This document shows positions 24,327-34,980 of a DNA stretch of 64,000 bases, in pieces. Source of the DNA: Panicum virgatum (Eukaryota > Streptophyta > Magnoliopsida > Poales > Poaceae); the NCBI RefSeq assembly GCF_016808335.1, contig NC_053137.1, forward strand, positions 5,531,904 through 5,595,903, written 5' to 3'. Numbering within the stretch: position 1 is the first letter of the stretch; each line of letters begins with the position of its first letter. A program made the position numbers and the translations under genes. The notes under the pieces were generated by a model, which ran no database searches, had not been told where the DNA came from, and saw only the letters and a program-made list of their open reading frames with translations.

Positions 24327-24429
24327 AAGGGTTATAAGTTTGTAGTGGTGGTGACAGATTACTTCACCAAGTGGGTTGAATCAATTCCCTTGAAAACAAT
24401 GACATCACAGAACATGATCGATTTTGTAG
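24327..24429 (+). pseudogene. Resumed integrase core of the plus-strand Ty3 relic
   Basis: The frame picks up exactly where it was cut at 11,630 and reads GYKFVVVVTDYFTKWVE, the conserved start of the Ty3 integrase catalytic core, including the first catalytic Asp. Similarity ends at about 24,429, where unrelated minus-strand sequence begins; the rest of this element is absent from the window. Confidence 0.8.
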
Positions 24430-24942
24430 TGTTTTGGCTTCGAGCTCCTTAGGGTCGACAGACCCTTGGTTTTTTAGTGCATATTGCACTTTAGTTTTTG
24501 GCCGAAGGTGTTTTGGCTTCATGAGCCCTTTAATGTGGAGTTCCCCTTGGTGAGGAAAAGAGTACGGCCCATTAATGAAATAAAGAGAAAAGAAAAAATG
24601 ACTCGAAGGTTTGAGTTTGCTCATAATTCGCAACTCAGCCTCGATTACATGACAGGATTAGACATAGTATTTTTTTAAGGCTGTCAGCATTCCTAGAGTG
24701 ATGTAGCTCGTTTCCTTCAGGATTGGCCAAGTGAAAAGAGTCTGGTTTGTTGGAGCTGACCACGAGGAAAGGCCCATCCCATTTGGATTGTAATTTGCCA
24801 ATTGTTTCTACATTTGGCTTTCTTTTTAGGACCCAATCTCCTATGTTGATGTCCCTTTTGACAACTTTCCTATCTTTCCACTTGCGAGTTTCTTACTGAT
24901 ATCTGCTAAGGTTTTCCAAAGCTTGCAGAATGTCTAACTTTG
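24430..24942 (-). pseudogene. Minus-strand Ty3 (Tat-like) pol C-terminus
   Basis: On the minus strand, 24,860-24,650 encodes the C-terminal chromatin-proximal part of a Tat-type integrase, recognisable from INIGDWVLKRKP and KWDGPFLVVSS followed by NADSL. It continues in frame with 28,382-28,700 once the intervening solo LTR is removed, with one in-frame stop near the junction. The leftmost ~200 bases contain two copies of GTGTTTTGGCTTC (24,428 and 24,508) and no clear domain. Confidence 0.7.
24938..24942. repeat. Target-site duplication CTTTG (left copy)
   Basis: CTTTG at 24,938-24,942 and again at 28,382-28,386 flanks the TGTCGGAC...GGTGTTACA segment exactly, a perfect 5-bp duplication. Confidence 0.9.
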
Positions 24943-27900
24943 TGTCGGACCCCGTTTCCGAGATCCACTGTGCTTACCATATCAGTCCCTGGATCAGTAG
25001 TTGATACGCACAGAGAAACAGAAATGATACAAAAGTCTTACATCACATACAATATAAAACACAGAGTCTTATACAAACCTTCATAAGGTTCTTACATAAC
25101 GGCTCGCAGGCCGTAAACTTTATTACACGGCTGAAGCACTACGCGATCACCCAAAACCGCAGGCAAAAGTTTGGGTGCAGGCGAAACCCTAACTATGCGT
25201 CTTCATCTACGTCGAAGTCGCCTTCTGCATCTTCTGCTAAAAAACATGATGATGGATGGGGTGAGTACGTAATGTACTCAGCAAGCCCTATCTTTTAAAC
25301 AAAGGTTTTATTAGATGCATGGGGTAAGGCAAGGGAAGGCTTGGGTTTAGTTTTGCGGAAAAGCTGATTTTAATGCATGTGTGTAATTTGCTATATTTCT
25401 TTGGAAGAGAAGAGATACGAAAAGAGTATATTTCGTTATAAGGGGTTTGGCCCTGGGGGAGATACTTCAATCCCGCCAGTTCCCGCGCTTAAAAGCACAC
25501 TGCCACACTTTGGCATTACCACACAGCTTTGCCCCTCATCTCGGTAACCGAGTTCGGGCATCTTTTCCAACTAACATACACACACAAAAACTCTTGAAAG
25601 TCTAATCACTGTGACTCCACCATAGCATGCATGAGACCGCAGGCACGGCTATCAGGATAGATTTTATCTCTGCAGAGTTTGTACACTTTCCCCACATGAT
25701 GTACTTGAGTTACGTCAAGTACAACTTGATCTCGTACACGCATAGGACATATAGCCCACAACCACCACGGAACAACCAGGGGCCCAATAGCACACAGCTA
25801 AAGGATATATAATTCAATTCACGACACGGTGCGCCACACAGGTCTCGTGCCGGGGCCAGACTCCGGTACGCCACACAGGTCCCGGGTCCGCTCCTGGTGT
25901 CTGTTGCACCCTGCCTCCAGGTGAATTGCGGCTCTAAGCCTATGGGTTCATGACCAAGTCCATCCTAGGTCGGACATGTGGTTGCACGAAAGAAATGCTA
26001 GGTGATAACCACAACGACAATCCTTCTGTGCTTGGGAAGGCTCTCCGTAGCATATGTACAAAGTAGGTACATAGCCATATCTTGTCCAGCTTAAAATAGA
26101 GTTTAAACCATTCATGAATCACCATATGAAAATGCTGTAAAGATAATTTTGCATTAGCGAAGCGTCTAGCCTAAGCATTTGAAACCATAATTTTGACCTA
26201 GGGTTATCAAGGAATCAGGGTGCTCAAAGCTCAAGGATCGACTTAATAACAAAGTTTGGGTAATAACTATTTATGAACAAGATTTATTTTATTTATCACA
26301 CAGCACACCATGCACTTGACAAAAGTCAAATTTAATTGTTGGTCATATTTAATGTTTGCAAAAATTCTGGGTTCAACCTAATCAAGGAGGGGCGACAGGA
26401 CTTGCCTTCAAGCTCGTCAATGGGTTCTTCCTCATAGTCCGAGTCTTCGAGGTCGTCGTCGAACGCGGCGTCGTTCGAACCTACGCACGTACGTTGAACG
26501 TCACTAACGGCTCGGACGAACGCACTCAAACACAACAATCAAGCAAACAATTATTTAAAATGAACTTTGATTTGAGTGAATTTGGTATGGTTGCGTAGAT
26601 CTTGATTTTAGAAAAATTTTGGAACAAGAATCGTCGAATTTGGATGAAAAATGAGAAAGTTATTGCTTGTAGAAGTTTAAAATCCTAGAAATTGTGAAAT
26701 CAGGGAATATTCCGAAGAATATCCTCGATCCAGGGGCCTTTCTGCAAAAACCAAGAACTAATTCGTGATAAAACTAAACTTCCAGGGGCCTGCTCGTGAA
26801 AGCATACCCCCAGGGATGGCGAGTTTGATATTTTAAAACTTCAGGGGCTAAATCATAAAGTCAGGGGCTGTTTCATAATTATTTTTGAACTACGTTGGAC
26901 TGCGGGTTGATTTCTAAAATCTCAGGGGATCTTTAGCAAAAATGCCCGGCGAACCGATATCTTCTAATCTGGGCCGTTGATCTCGGATCGGGCGGCTGCG
27001 GTTGATCGCGCGCGCGGGGCGTCGGTGCTCGGTCGCCGGGGTTCTTTTCCCGCGACGGCGTGCGGCGGGGGCTCGCCGGACTTCACTGGAAATGGTGCTC
27101 CGGGGGTTGATTCGACCGGGTTTCAGGTCGGGGAGGCTCAGCACGGCATGGGTAAACCTCCTGGGCCAAGAGCGGGGTATGGCGAGGCTCTGGGCAGCGC
27201 GGGCAGGGACAGCGGCGGCTCTGCGCGGCGAGGCTCGCCGGCATAGGCCGTTCGGGGTGTGTCTGCGCCGGTCCGGGGGTGCCAAACGGTTAGGGGGTTT
27301 CTGTGAAGAGAACGCAAGCCAATGCAAGGCACACGCGGGGCTGTGGGGTCCTGCAGCAAGTTCGCCACGGCGATCTGTGGGTGGCGCGGCGGCGACACGC
27401 CAGAACCGGCGTTCCGGCCTGGGGAAAGCCCTAGTGGGTACGGGTTCTGGCCTAGGAGCAAGGTGGGGGCAAGGCGAAGCTCACCTATGCGTTAATTGGG
27501 ACAGTGCAGGGTCTGCAGGGGTTAATTGCGCGGCGGAGCAATGGCGGCTGGCGGGAGGGAAGGTGGTGGCGTGCGTGATTGAGCTCGACAGGAGGTAGTG
27601 GAGTGGCTTGTCTGTGGCGAAAAGGAGCTTCGGGGTGCGGGGGTCTCATTTATAGGCCGGGGATGTTGGTTTGGGCGAGGGAGCTCGGGAAGCTTCCCTG
27701 AGCTTCAATGGCGGTGGCGGTAGGGGCCGGACGCGGGCAGAGAAGGAGAAAGGGAGGCGCGTAGCTCGAGCGGGTAGGTGCCGGGGAAGAAGGGTAGGGG
27801 CCGAGCGAGGTGAGGGCCAGGGTGAGCTCGGGCTCGCCAGCCACGTGGCGCGGGCGCGGGTAGGGGCCGGTCTGGAGGAAGAAGAAGGCCGCGGCAGCGG

Positions 27901-28381
27901 CGCCTGGGCACGGGGCGTGGGCGCGGGGGAGAAAGCGGAACGGGGGAGCGGCGGAGGCGGCTTTGCGCGTGCGGGCCGGCGTGGGCGCGCGCGCGTGTGG
28001 AGTGGGCCGCGCGGCGCGAAGCGGCCCAGGGGGAAGGGGAGGGAGGCGGGTCGGGCCGGGAGGAGGCGCGGGCCGCGCGGAGGAAAAGGGGAAGGGGCGG
28101 TCCATTTAGGTTTTAAGGTTTAAACATTTTTCAAATAGAGTTTGAATTCAATTTCAATGGAATTTGAAATGTTTGGGGCACAACATGAACCACAAATTTT
28201 TATTAAAACCACAACAACCTAAAGGGGCACTCAAAAACTTTTGGAAAACATTTTGAAAGGTTTTTGTTTTAAGAGAAAATTTAGAACCATTTTATGGGTT
28301 TAAGCAAAATTTAGTTGAACTTTGAAATTCAAAAATTCTATATCGCAAATTTTGAAAAGGAGGTGAAAATAGGGTGTTACA
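24943..28381 (-). mobile_element. Solo LTR, 3,439 bp, minus orientation
   Basis: The segment runs from TGTCGGACCCC to GGGTGTTACA with a perfect CTTTG duplication. Read on the minus strand it starts TGTAACACCC and ends GGGGTCCGACA. It has an AT-rich start, a very GC-rich core (26,950-28,110), a TATA box (TATAAAT, complement of 27,648-27,654) and, near its end, a GAGTAC...GTACTCACCCC phrase. No gag/pol and no second LTR is present, so it is a solo LTR left by recombination. Phrases such as AATCAACCCGCAGTCCA are shared with the plus-strand solo LTR at 6.25-9.23 kb, so the two belong to the same or sister families. Long open frames in the GC-rich core (for example 27,002-27,598) are by-products of base composition. 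Confidence 0.85.
27648..27654 (-). promoter_or_regulatory. TATA box in solo LTR
   Basis: The minus strand reads GGCCTATAAATGAGACC here, within the GC-rich core. This is the most likely LTR promoter. The corresponding place in the other solo LTR reads GATAAATAG. Confidence 0.5.
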
Positions 28382-29960
28382 CTTTGTGAGGTCAGCTTTG
28401 CTTAGACTTTGATCATCTTTGCTTTGCGTCCTGAGGATTTGGTGTTTGAGCTTTTCCGGGGTCATTGCCTCTGCCCCGTATAGCAGTTTGGAAGGGGTGG
28501 ATTTTGTTGCTCTGGACGCGGAGGTATTGGGTGACCAGATAACCTTCGGGAGTTCATCTGCCCACTTTCCTTTCTTTTGGTCAAAGAGATATTTTTTATG
28601 CTGGTAAAAATAATTCCATTGGCTCTTTCGACTGCCTCTTTGGACTGAGGGTGATAGAAGTTGACCTTCATGCCCACGATGTGATAGAATTCTCTAAAAT
28701 TCTGAGAGTCGAATTGCTTGCCGTTGTCCACGGTCAATTGTTTGGGTACTTTTAATCTGCAGATGATATTTTGCCAGAAGAATTTTCATACCGCCTCCAA
28801 GGTTATGTTGACCAGTGGCTTTTCTTCGACTACAACAACGTATTTGCAGTTTACTTGCGCTGTTGGAAGTGGTCCAACTAGATCTATGCCCCATCATTGC
28901 AATGGCCAGGCAGGGAATATGAGTTGCAATGGTTCGGAAGGCTTGTTTGACTATGGGCCCATCATCTGGCAACCTTCACAGATTTTCACAATTTGCTCTG
29001 GGTCTTTTAGTGCAGAGGGCCAGAAGAAACCTTGTCTGAAAGTTTTGGCTGCTAGGGGTCTTATTCCTATGTGAGACCCGTAAAGCCTCGAATGTATTTC
29101 TTTCAGCAGTTCTCTCCCCTAATCGATGGGGATGCATCTTAGCCACATGGTGCTGTTACACCAGACTTGTAGATTTCACCTTCGGAGATGGTGTAGCCCC
29201 TGGCGCTTTGGGCCATTCTTTTTTTCATCCAATTCATCAGCCGGCTCAAAATGGCCTCGGAGGTATGCCATTATGGGGGCTCTCCAATCTTCGCTAAAGA
29301 TGGCGTTGATTTGTTTTTCTCTTTTTGGCTTAGTTGAAGGCTTCTCGATCTTATCGTAGAAGACATTTGGAGGTAAAGGTTGTTTTCTTGCTGCTGCTTT
29401 CGCAAGTTTATCAGCCTCGTCGTTTTGGGCTCTGGGTACATGGATGGTAGTGAATCCCTTGAAATGTTTCTCCATGACCCTGACAGCTTCGAGATACTGT
29501 TTCATTTCTGGTTTTCTGACTTCTGCCTCCTTCTCGATGTGGTCTGTGATTACCTACGAGACGTATTTGACAACGAAGTTTAGGTGACCCAATGCTTTCA
29601 TTTTGCGGAGGGCTATCAGTAGCACCTCATATTTAGTTGTGTTGTTTGTGCTTGGATCTGGGTCGCTGAACTCAAGTGGGGCAGCGTATTTCATTTTGGT
29701 TCCCGAAGGTGACTTGATGATTGCTGAGATTCCATCACCGTCGTGGCACCATGCACCATCATAGTATATTACCCATGGTTCGATCAGAGCTTCCTCTTCG
29801 AAGGTTGGTGAAGTCCAATCAGCGATAAAGTCTGCTAGAACTTGGGATTTGATGGTCGTTCTCCTTTCAAAATTCACTATGAATTCCGGAAGTTCTGATG
29901 CCCATTTACTAATTCTAGCCGAAGCTTCTCTTTCAAAATCCACCATTAATGGTGCCACAG
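28382..29960 (-). pseudogene. Minus-strand Ty3 (Tat-like) pol: RNase H and integrase
   Basis: On the minus strand, RNase H covers 29,958-29,176. It opens with the RT-RNase H linker (KWASELPEFIVNFERRTTIK), then the first catalytic Asp in VIYYDGAW and the later HVPRAQNDEADKLAK block. The integrase region follows at 28,972-28,462, with TVDNGKQFDS (second catalytic Asp) and FYHPQSKEAVERAN (Glu). The 5' part (LTR, gag, protease, RT) is missing beyond ~29,960. Small frameshifts separate the pieces. The fragment continues at 24,942 on the far side of the solo LTR. Confidence 0.85.
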
Positions 29961-30400
29961 GTCTTGGATTGTGCTTTTACGACCAATTGACTGCCAACAT
30001 GATTATTTGCCTCACAAATTTTGCAAAAAAGAATTGTTGTACAATCAGCGCTCACTTGCCCTTTTGCACAACATTTGTGACAGTAGTACAGCTTGTTATT
30101 TATCACTGTGCCCCCCCCCCCCCCCCCCCCGGGTTGAACTAACATCAATCATGTTCCCTTCAAGCGTTGAGCCACTTGATGAACGCCTGAGCAACAGCTT
30201 TGAGTGATGGACCTGCATTGGCATGGGGTTGTTGTGAAGCCGGTGCAGTAGCAACAAGGCTAGTTGATGCATCAATTTTCAGAGCATGTGCATGCACCAA
30301 ATTGACGTATATATCGCGTGCTAGTGGATGCTTCTCCCCACAAGGCACTTCAGTTTTCAGATCAATCAAGATCATAGCTAGTGTATATATGTATGTACGT
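29960..30400 (-). pseudogene. Zinc-knuckle protein relic with poly-C/poly-G interruption
   Basis: The minus strand at ~30,100-29,980 reads LYYCHKCCAKGQVSADC followed by LFCKICEANNHVG. That resembles the paired CCHC zinc knuckles found in a large grass family of gag-like/DUF4283-type proteins. In the first knuckle the His is Gln and in the second the last Cys is missing, so binding is doubtful. An upstream open frame (30,375-30,160) ends just before an uninterrupted run of 20 C at 30,111-30,130. Which element it came from is unknown. Confidence 0.45.
30111..30130. repeat. Homopolymer run of 20 C
   Basis: Twenty consecutive C residues followed by GGG. Such tracts vary between reads and individuals and may be mis-sized in the assembly. 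Confidence 0.9.
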
Positions 30401-30469
30401 ACGTAAAAGGTATACAGTGTGGATCCAGATCCTCAGACATTGATGCCACCATGGCACCAACTATATAGA

Positions 30470-30850
30470 AAACTAGGTGATACCCCGCGCGTTGGTGCGG
30501 GAATCTTTAAAATATTTTTTAAAGTGACATTTTAAGATAAAAACATATTGTGATTGTATGGTAACATTTTAAAAGAAAATATTCTTGATAAGTGATAACA
30601 TATTATCTTGATTAAGAGATATTGACTATTAAACAATTAATTATCTATGTGTTATGTTGTAGAAATTTTATAGCAAAGTACTCACGCATGCATGGATGTT
30701 GTTAGCAACAGAAGATCGATGGAAGACATCAATAGAGGGTCCTAGTGGATGATGACGTGGCTTCTAACTTAGTGGACTCCTAGATGACATGGATAGCTTG
30801 CATGTTGAGAGAAATACTTAGTGGGTTGTGTTTATATAGATTAAAGATAC
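30470..30850. mobile_element. Candidate non-autonomous DNA transposon (Helitron/MITE-like)
   Basis: It begins with AACTAGGTGATACCCCGCGCG, which contains a short hairpin (CCCGCGCGTTGGTGCGGG). It ends in TTTATATAGATTAAAGATA about 370 bp later; the interior is AT-rich and non-coding. A CCCG-GCGTTG-CGGG hairpin next to a terminus with an AT-rich other end is a frequent plant repeat pattern. The superfamily cannot be fixed from this copy. Confidence 0.35.
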
Positions 30851-30892
30851 CCTCAAGCTTCTTCTCTTACAATAAATAAAGGACTCTTTCAG

Positions 30893-31136
30893 GCGGGCGA
30901 TACAATGTGGTTGGTGGTAACCGTAAATCTTGTCGTGAGTGAGAGGTGGTGACCCCAACCATGTGGGGTGGGTGGGGGGTAGTGCATGCATGCATCAAGG
31001 CTAAAGTATGCTTGAATAAACGTTGTCGTAAAGCAATTGGGCAACGTTGGATCGATGACAATCTGCACAATAGGAACTGACGCTCTATAAGAGGAGCGTC
31101 GAGAAGGCTGTGCTTCTTCTGCCGTGCTCGCTATAG
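30893..31136 (+). promoter_or_regulatory. DUF247 gene promoter and 5' leader
   Basis: A TATA-like CTCTATAAG lies at 31,083-31,091. A likely leader exon ends at a GT donor (CTATAG|GTAT, 31,136/31,137). The leader intron would end at TTGTACAG (31,313), GCAG (31,325) or TTCAG (31,350), before the first good ATG at 31,374. Part of this upstream sequence is duplicated at 3,362-3,480. Confidence 0.4.
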
Positions 31137-31373
31137 GTATTCTTTTCTGTTCTCTATATATTTGGATCTCTTATTACTAAGCCTGAATATATGTTCCGCT
31201 CATGAGTACATTACGTTCAATTCTGATTATATATGTGCTAGCTAGCATGCAGTTTCGTTCTCCTGCATGTTTCACTCTTCGCCATTTCCTACATTATTTT
31301 AATTTTTGTACAGTGCTTATTGCAGCAAACTACATATTGTGTGCGTTCAGCTTGGCGATTGGACCTAGCATAT

Positions 31374-32971
31374 ATGGAATCCGCTGCTGCATGGGCAGGA
31401 CCTTACGAGCTTCAGCTGGCGATGAACGGGACCACTGAAGAAGCACCAGTTGATGATGCTCAAGTGTGGGCTCCTGCCGTCGGCCACCCTTTGCAGTATG
31501 CATCCATCGCCGACATATTTGGTTCGTCCTGGAGCCTGCAACCATATGCCGTCCCTGCTAGCAGCAGCTCTAGCGGTGGGCAGCAGCAACTGCTTGAGTA
31601 CAACTACTATGCTGCGGCCGCACAGCATCAGGATCCGACTGGGAAAGGAACGACGACACAAGACGATCTGTCGTCATTTGAGGTGCAAATGGAGACCTAT
31701 ATGAATAACCCTACGAAGATGTTCGTGGAAAGAAAGGATGAGTTCAAGGCTGATGCCAAATTGATGAAAACTAGGATGCACAGGTACCCTCCAAGCATTC
31801 GGGATCTCGGTGATTGGTGTACTGCACCGAAGGTAGTGGCCATCGGCCCTTACCACCTCCGCCACCACTGCGACAAGCTCAAGCAGGCAGAGAAGGCCAC
31901 CTGGTCCAGGAGCTGTATGGCGCCGTCATCTCTGCCGTGGACAAAACCTGTGCCCGCGACCTCTACGACAAGGACGTGATGGCAGGTATCGGCGACGACG
32001 ACTTCCTACCAATGATGTTCTATGACGCCTGCTTCTTGGTGATGTACATCCTTAAAAGGTCGCGCCCGAAGAATTACGATGCGGCGCTGTTCGATCTGTT
32101 CGATTTCTTCGAGTCCAATGCCACTGACATCGCTCATGACATTATGCTGCTTGAGAACCAGATCCCCTGGCAGGTGGTGGACGCCATCATGAACAAGTGC
32201 ACGTCCGAGCCCTTGGAGAGAAAGAAGAAGTTCATTGCTAGGTGGCTCGATGGCTGTCTGCAAGACCGGACTTTCGAAGCATTGCCTCATGTCGACTGGG
32301 ATGAAGACTACGAAGTACCGCACCTTCTTGGCCTCCTCCGGTACTACATGGTAGGAAAAAGCAGTAGCAAACTCAATGTGTCAGATTCAGATATAGAGAA
32401 CATGGAGTCGATGGCAACTTCCGCCGGTGCCGTGGAGCTCGCTGAAATGGGCATCTTCCTCACAGCCAACGAAACAACGAAGCTCCCAGACATGAGCCTC
32501 GACAGGAAATGGATCATCTTCAACGAGCTCTCCATGGCGCCGCTGTCTCTCAACGATGCACGCGCAAGCTATCTCGTCAACATGGCGGCCCTGGAGCTAT
32601 GCACCACCCCGAATTTCTTGGGTCAAGCGGTGAGACGTGTGGACTCTGCTGTGTGCTCGTACCTCCTCCTCCTCTGCATGTTGATGCACAGGGAGGAGGA
32701 CGTGCATGAGCTGCGAACCAAGGGTGTCCTGAAGGGAGGAGTAGGCCTCAGCAACAAGAAGGCGCTCGACTTCTTCACCAGCCTTCAGAGCCTGCGCCGA
32801 GGACGCTGCTATGCCCGCGTCATGGTACAGATTGAAAACTACAGGAGGAAGAAGAGGCCGTGGGTCAAGGTGTACGCGCGTTGTTACAGGTACCGGACGA
32901 CCATCGCCTGGGCTACCTCCGCCTTAGTTGGGTTTATCAGTATTATCGTGACGCTCAAGCGCGCCCTTTGA
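31374..32971 (+). pseudogene. DUF247 (UPF0481) membrane-anchored protein, one-base frameshift
   Basis: A plant-specific DUF247 protein of about 530 residues if the frame were intact. Residues 1 to ~110 form a variable low-complexity region (MESAAAWAGPYELQ..., Ser-rich and Gln-rich). The DUF247 domain then starts near EVQMETYMNNPTKMF and includes the family hallmarks VVAIGPYH and MLLENQIPW. The C-terminus (IAWATSALVGFISIIVTL) is the single membrane helix expected of the family. At about 31,898-31,906 the frame shifts, and one missing base explains it: the domain continues cleanly in the next frame (LVQELYGAVISAV) to the stop at 32,969-32,971. Everything else looks well preserved, so this may be a recent null allele or a sequence error. 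DUF247 members include the grass self-incompatibility S and Z determinants, but this is a large family and nothing here ties this gene to that role. Confidence 0.85.
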
Positions 32972-33272
32972 ATTGATACGAGAGAGATGTAGTATTTCCC
33001 TGCTGGTAACCAAAACATATATTCCCTGTATTTATCTATATTCACTGTCATTCTTCACATAGATCATTGAGTTATCAGCGTGTGCTCTCTGCAGTAAAAT
33101 GTTAGTTGGCTCCGTAGTAATCTTGTGCAGTTGTGCGCCCCGAGCCTGTGTGTTGTGGCAGTATAACATGTACTGGGGAATCTGTTATTGGCCGTGAGCG
33201 TCATTCCTACAATATGCACTGGTACCTTCTTTTTTATTACTGAATGAGTTGCTACACAGCAGTGACCCACAA

Positions 33273-33572
33273 CCCTGTTTGGAATTGGAGCCACTTCCCT
33301 CGGCCGGCAACGCTTTTCTTACAAGCTTGTTTCCGTGACAAGCCGTTGAGGGCTTGAGGCAGAGCTCTGCTTGGAGCAGTCTGCCGCGAAGGGGGGCGAA
33401 CAGTCCAGTAGGGTCGTGAGAGTCAGGTGAAAACTCGCTTCCGCGGTGTAGTTCGTTTTAGGGCGGTGGAATGAAGCGCGGTCGACAGAAGCAGGTGGAG
33501 AGCGCGCCGTTTGGAGGGTTTTTGCGCTTTTTTCGGCCACAAAGCGCAAGTTAAGCGGTTCCAAACAGGCCA
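33273..33572. mobile_element. Candidate MITE with CCTGTTTGGAA terminal inverted repeats
   Basis: The segment starts CCCTGTTTGGAATTGGAG and ends CGGTTCCAAACAGG, about 300 bp apart, in inverted orientation. The interior has no coding potential. The target duplication is not clear (CCACAAC on the left, CCACAGC on the right are similar but not aligned to the same offset). hAT-like MITE is plausible. Confidence 0.45.
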
Positions 33573-33599
33573 CAGCCCGTAAATCTCCTCAACGAGCTG

Positions 33600-34300
33600 G
33601 GACTGGGTGGGGTGTGCCTCCACTCAGAGACCTTACTTTTTTTCTTATACTATTTACTTTATTTTTCACTATATAATTAGGTCAGTTTCAATGGAAACAT
33701 TATCGTCACAGTCATCAAGACTATGAACTAAGTAATTGAGTTAGAGGGATGTCATCACTATAATACTCCTCTTATATTCTATAATACTCCTCGTCTTCCC
33801 TCTTTATAATTATTGTGCATTGTCAGCATATTTAATGCTCGTGATATTTCTAAATACTCGTGATATTTCTATGATATTTTTGTTCCGATTGCCCTTAATC
33901 CGCATGCACCTCGACCCACTTCCCCATGTTCCCATATTTCTAGAGGGATTGGGGATTGGTTAGTCAGTGTGTCACCGGATGGAATAAACTATAGAGAGCT
34001 CAAAGATGAGCAACGTACGGTGCATTTCGCCACCTGAAACTCAAAAGATCCCCATGTTCCCTGTGTACACTGACACACGGATATGCTGCACCGTCACATG
34101 GTGACTAGTCTAAAGATTCTTTCGTGCCAGAGCAACACAGGCTAGGCGCCATGTGACGCTGCCATTGCGCATTTTGTTTTGGGCGCGTACCACTACGCGA
34201 CAATCGAATGGCGAACGATCGAGTTGTACAACAGCACTAGCATTTTGGAAGGAAATAGTGAAATACAGATGCTGAGCGCTGTTTCCCTGTGTCGTTCTAG
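33600..34300. other. Intergenic, nothing recognised
   Basis: AT-rich sequence with a short local repetition (CTATAATACTCCTC twice near 33,760-33,795, and GTGATATTTCTA near 33,840-33,875). Phrases near 33,905-33,975 resemble 1,080-1,100 and 178-210. No gene is supported. Confidence 0.5.
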
Positions 34301-34359
34301 ATCCCTACTACTTCATACAATCATACGGCAGAAGGCCAATGATCAGAACTAAGGGCGCT

Positions 34360-34516
34360 ACTGGCTGGATGCTGAGCCGGCTCAGCTCGGCTCGGTCCAG
34401 CTCGCAGAAACTACGAGCTGGCTCGGCTCGGCTCGTTTCATCAACGAGCCAACATGGTAGCTCAGCTTGGCTCGGCATCAAACTTGAGCCGCTCGCGAGC
34501 CGCAATGCCTGTCTCT
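34360..34516. repeat. GCTCGGCTCG-rich low-complexity repeat flanking the CACTA element
   Basis: Irregular repetition of GGCTCGGCTCG/GAGCCGAGC words with an AACGAGCC hairpin. A comparable stretch lies at 62,785-62,905 beyond the other end of the CACTA element. Such runs are usually parts of dispersed grass repeats; the family is not identified. Confidence 0.5.
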
Positions 34517-34519
34517 GAG
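34517..34519. repeat. CACTA target-site duplication GAG (left copy)
   Basis: GAG directly precedes CACTGCTGG, and GAG at 62,199-62,201 directly follows the inverted end CAGTG at 62,194-62,198. A 3-bp duplication is the rule for CACTA elements. Confidence 0.85.
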
Positions 34520-34756
34520 CACTGCTGGAGAAAGGCACATCAGTGCCGGTCACAGGACGGCTTAGTGCCGGTCCCTGTGGCTGGCACTAAATGGCCGGCA
34601 CTAACGTGACAGTCGTTGGTGCCAGCTACTCTGACCGGCACTAACGTGCGCATGTTAGTGCCGGTCCGAATTACCAGTCGGCACTAACGTGCCCGACCCC
34701 GCCCGCCCCCCGGCAGCAAGGTTAGTGCCGGCTGGTATAACTAGCCGGCACTAAAT
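34520..34756. repeat. CACTA left end: terminal inverted repeat and subterminal repeats
   Basis: It starts with CACTGCTGGAGAAAGGCACAT and contains at least eight AGTGCCGGT/C or GCCGGCACTAA words in both orientations, forming potential hairpins. These are the expected binding sites for the element-encoded DNA-binding protein. Confidence 0.88.
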
Positions 34757-34980
34757 GTTTTTTCTTCTTTATGTTTTTTTTCTTTTTCATTTTTATACGT
34801 ATGGGTATGCGTATTTCTACCGTATGTGACTACATAGTCGTACTCTTTGCATTGCACAGTAATATTAGGACATCATATTACACTAATATTATATATATAT
34901 TCGTCATGTATGGAACACTTAGGAGTTTAAAAGTACTTGAGATATTACAAATTATTAAGCACATCAACTATAGTAATTTA

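Noticed and set aside
27002..27598. 198-codon open frame in the solo LTR
   Set aside because: It lies in the GC-rich LTR core, has Arg/Gly/Ala-biased composition and no domain, and frames on the opposite strand are as long.
31374..32971. Calling this locus a self-incompatibility (S or Z) locus
   Set aside because: DUF247 is a large family, no small secreted partner gene was found, and tree placement cannot be done by eye.
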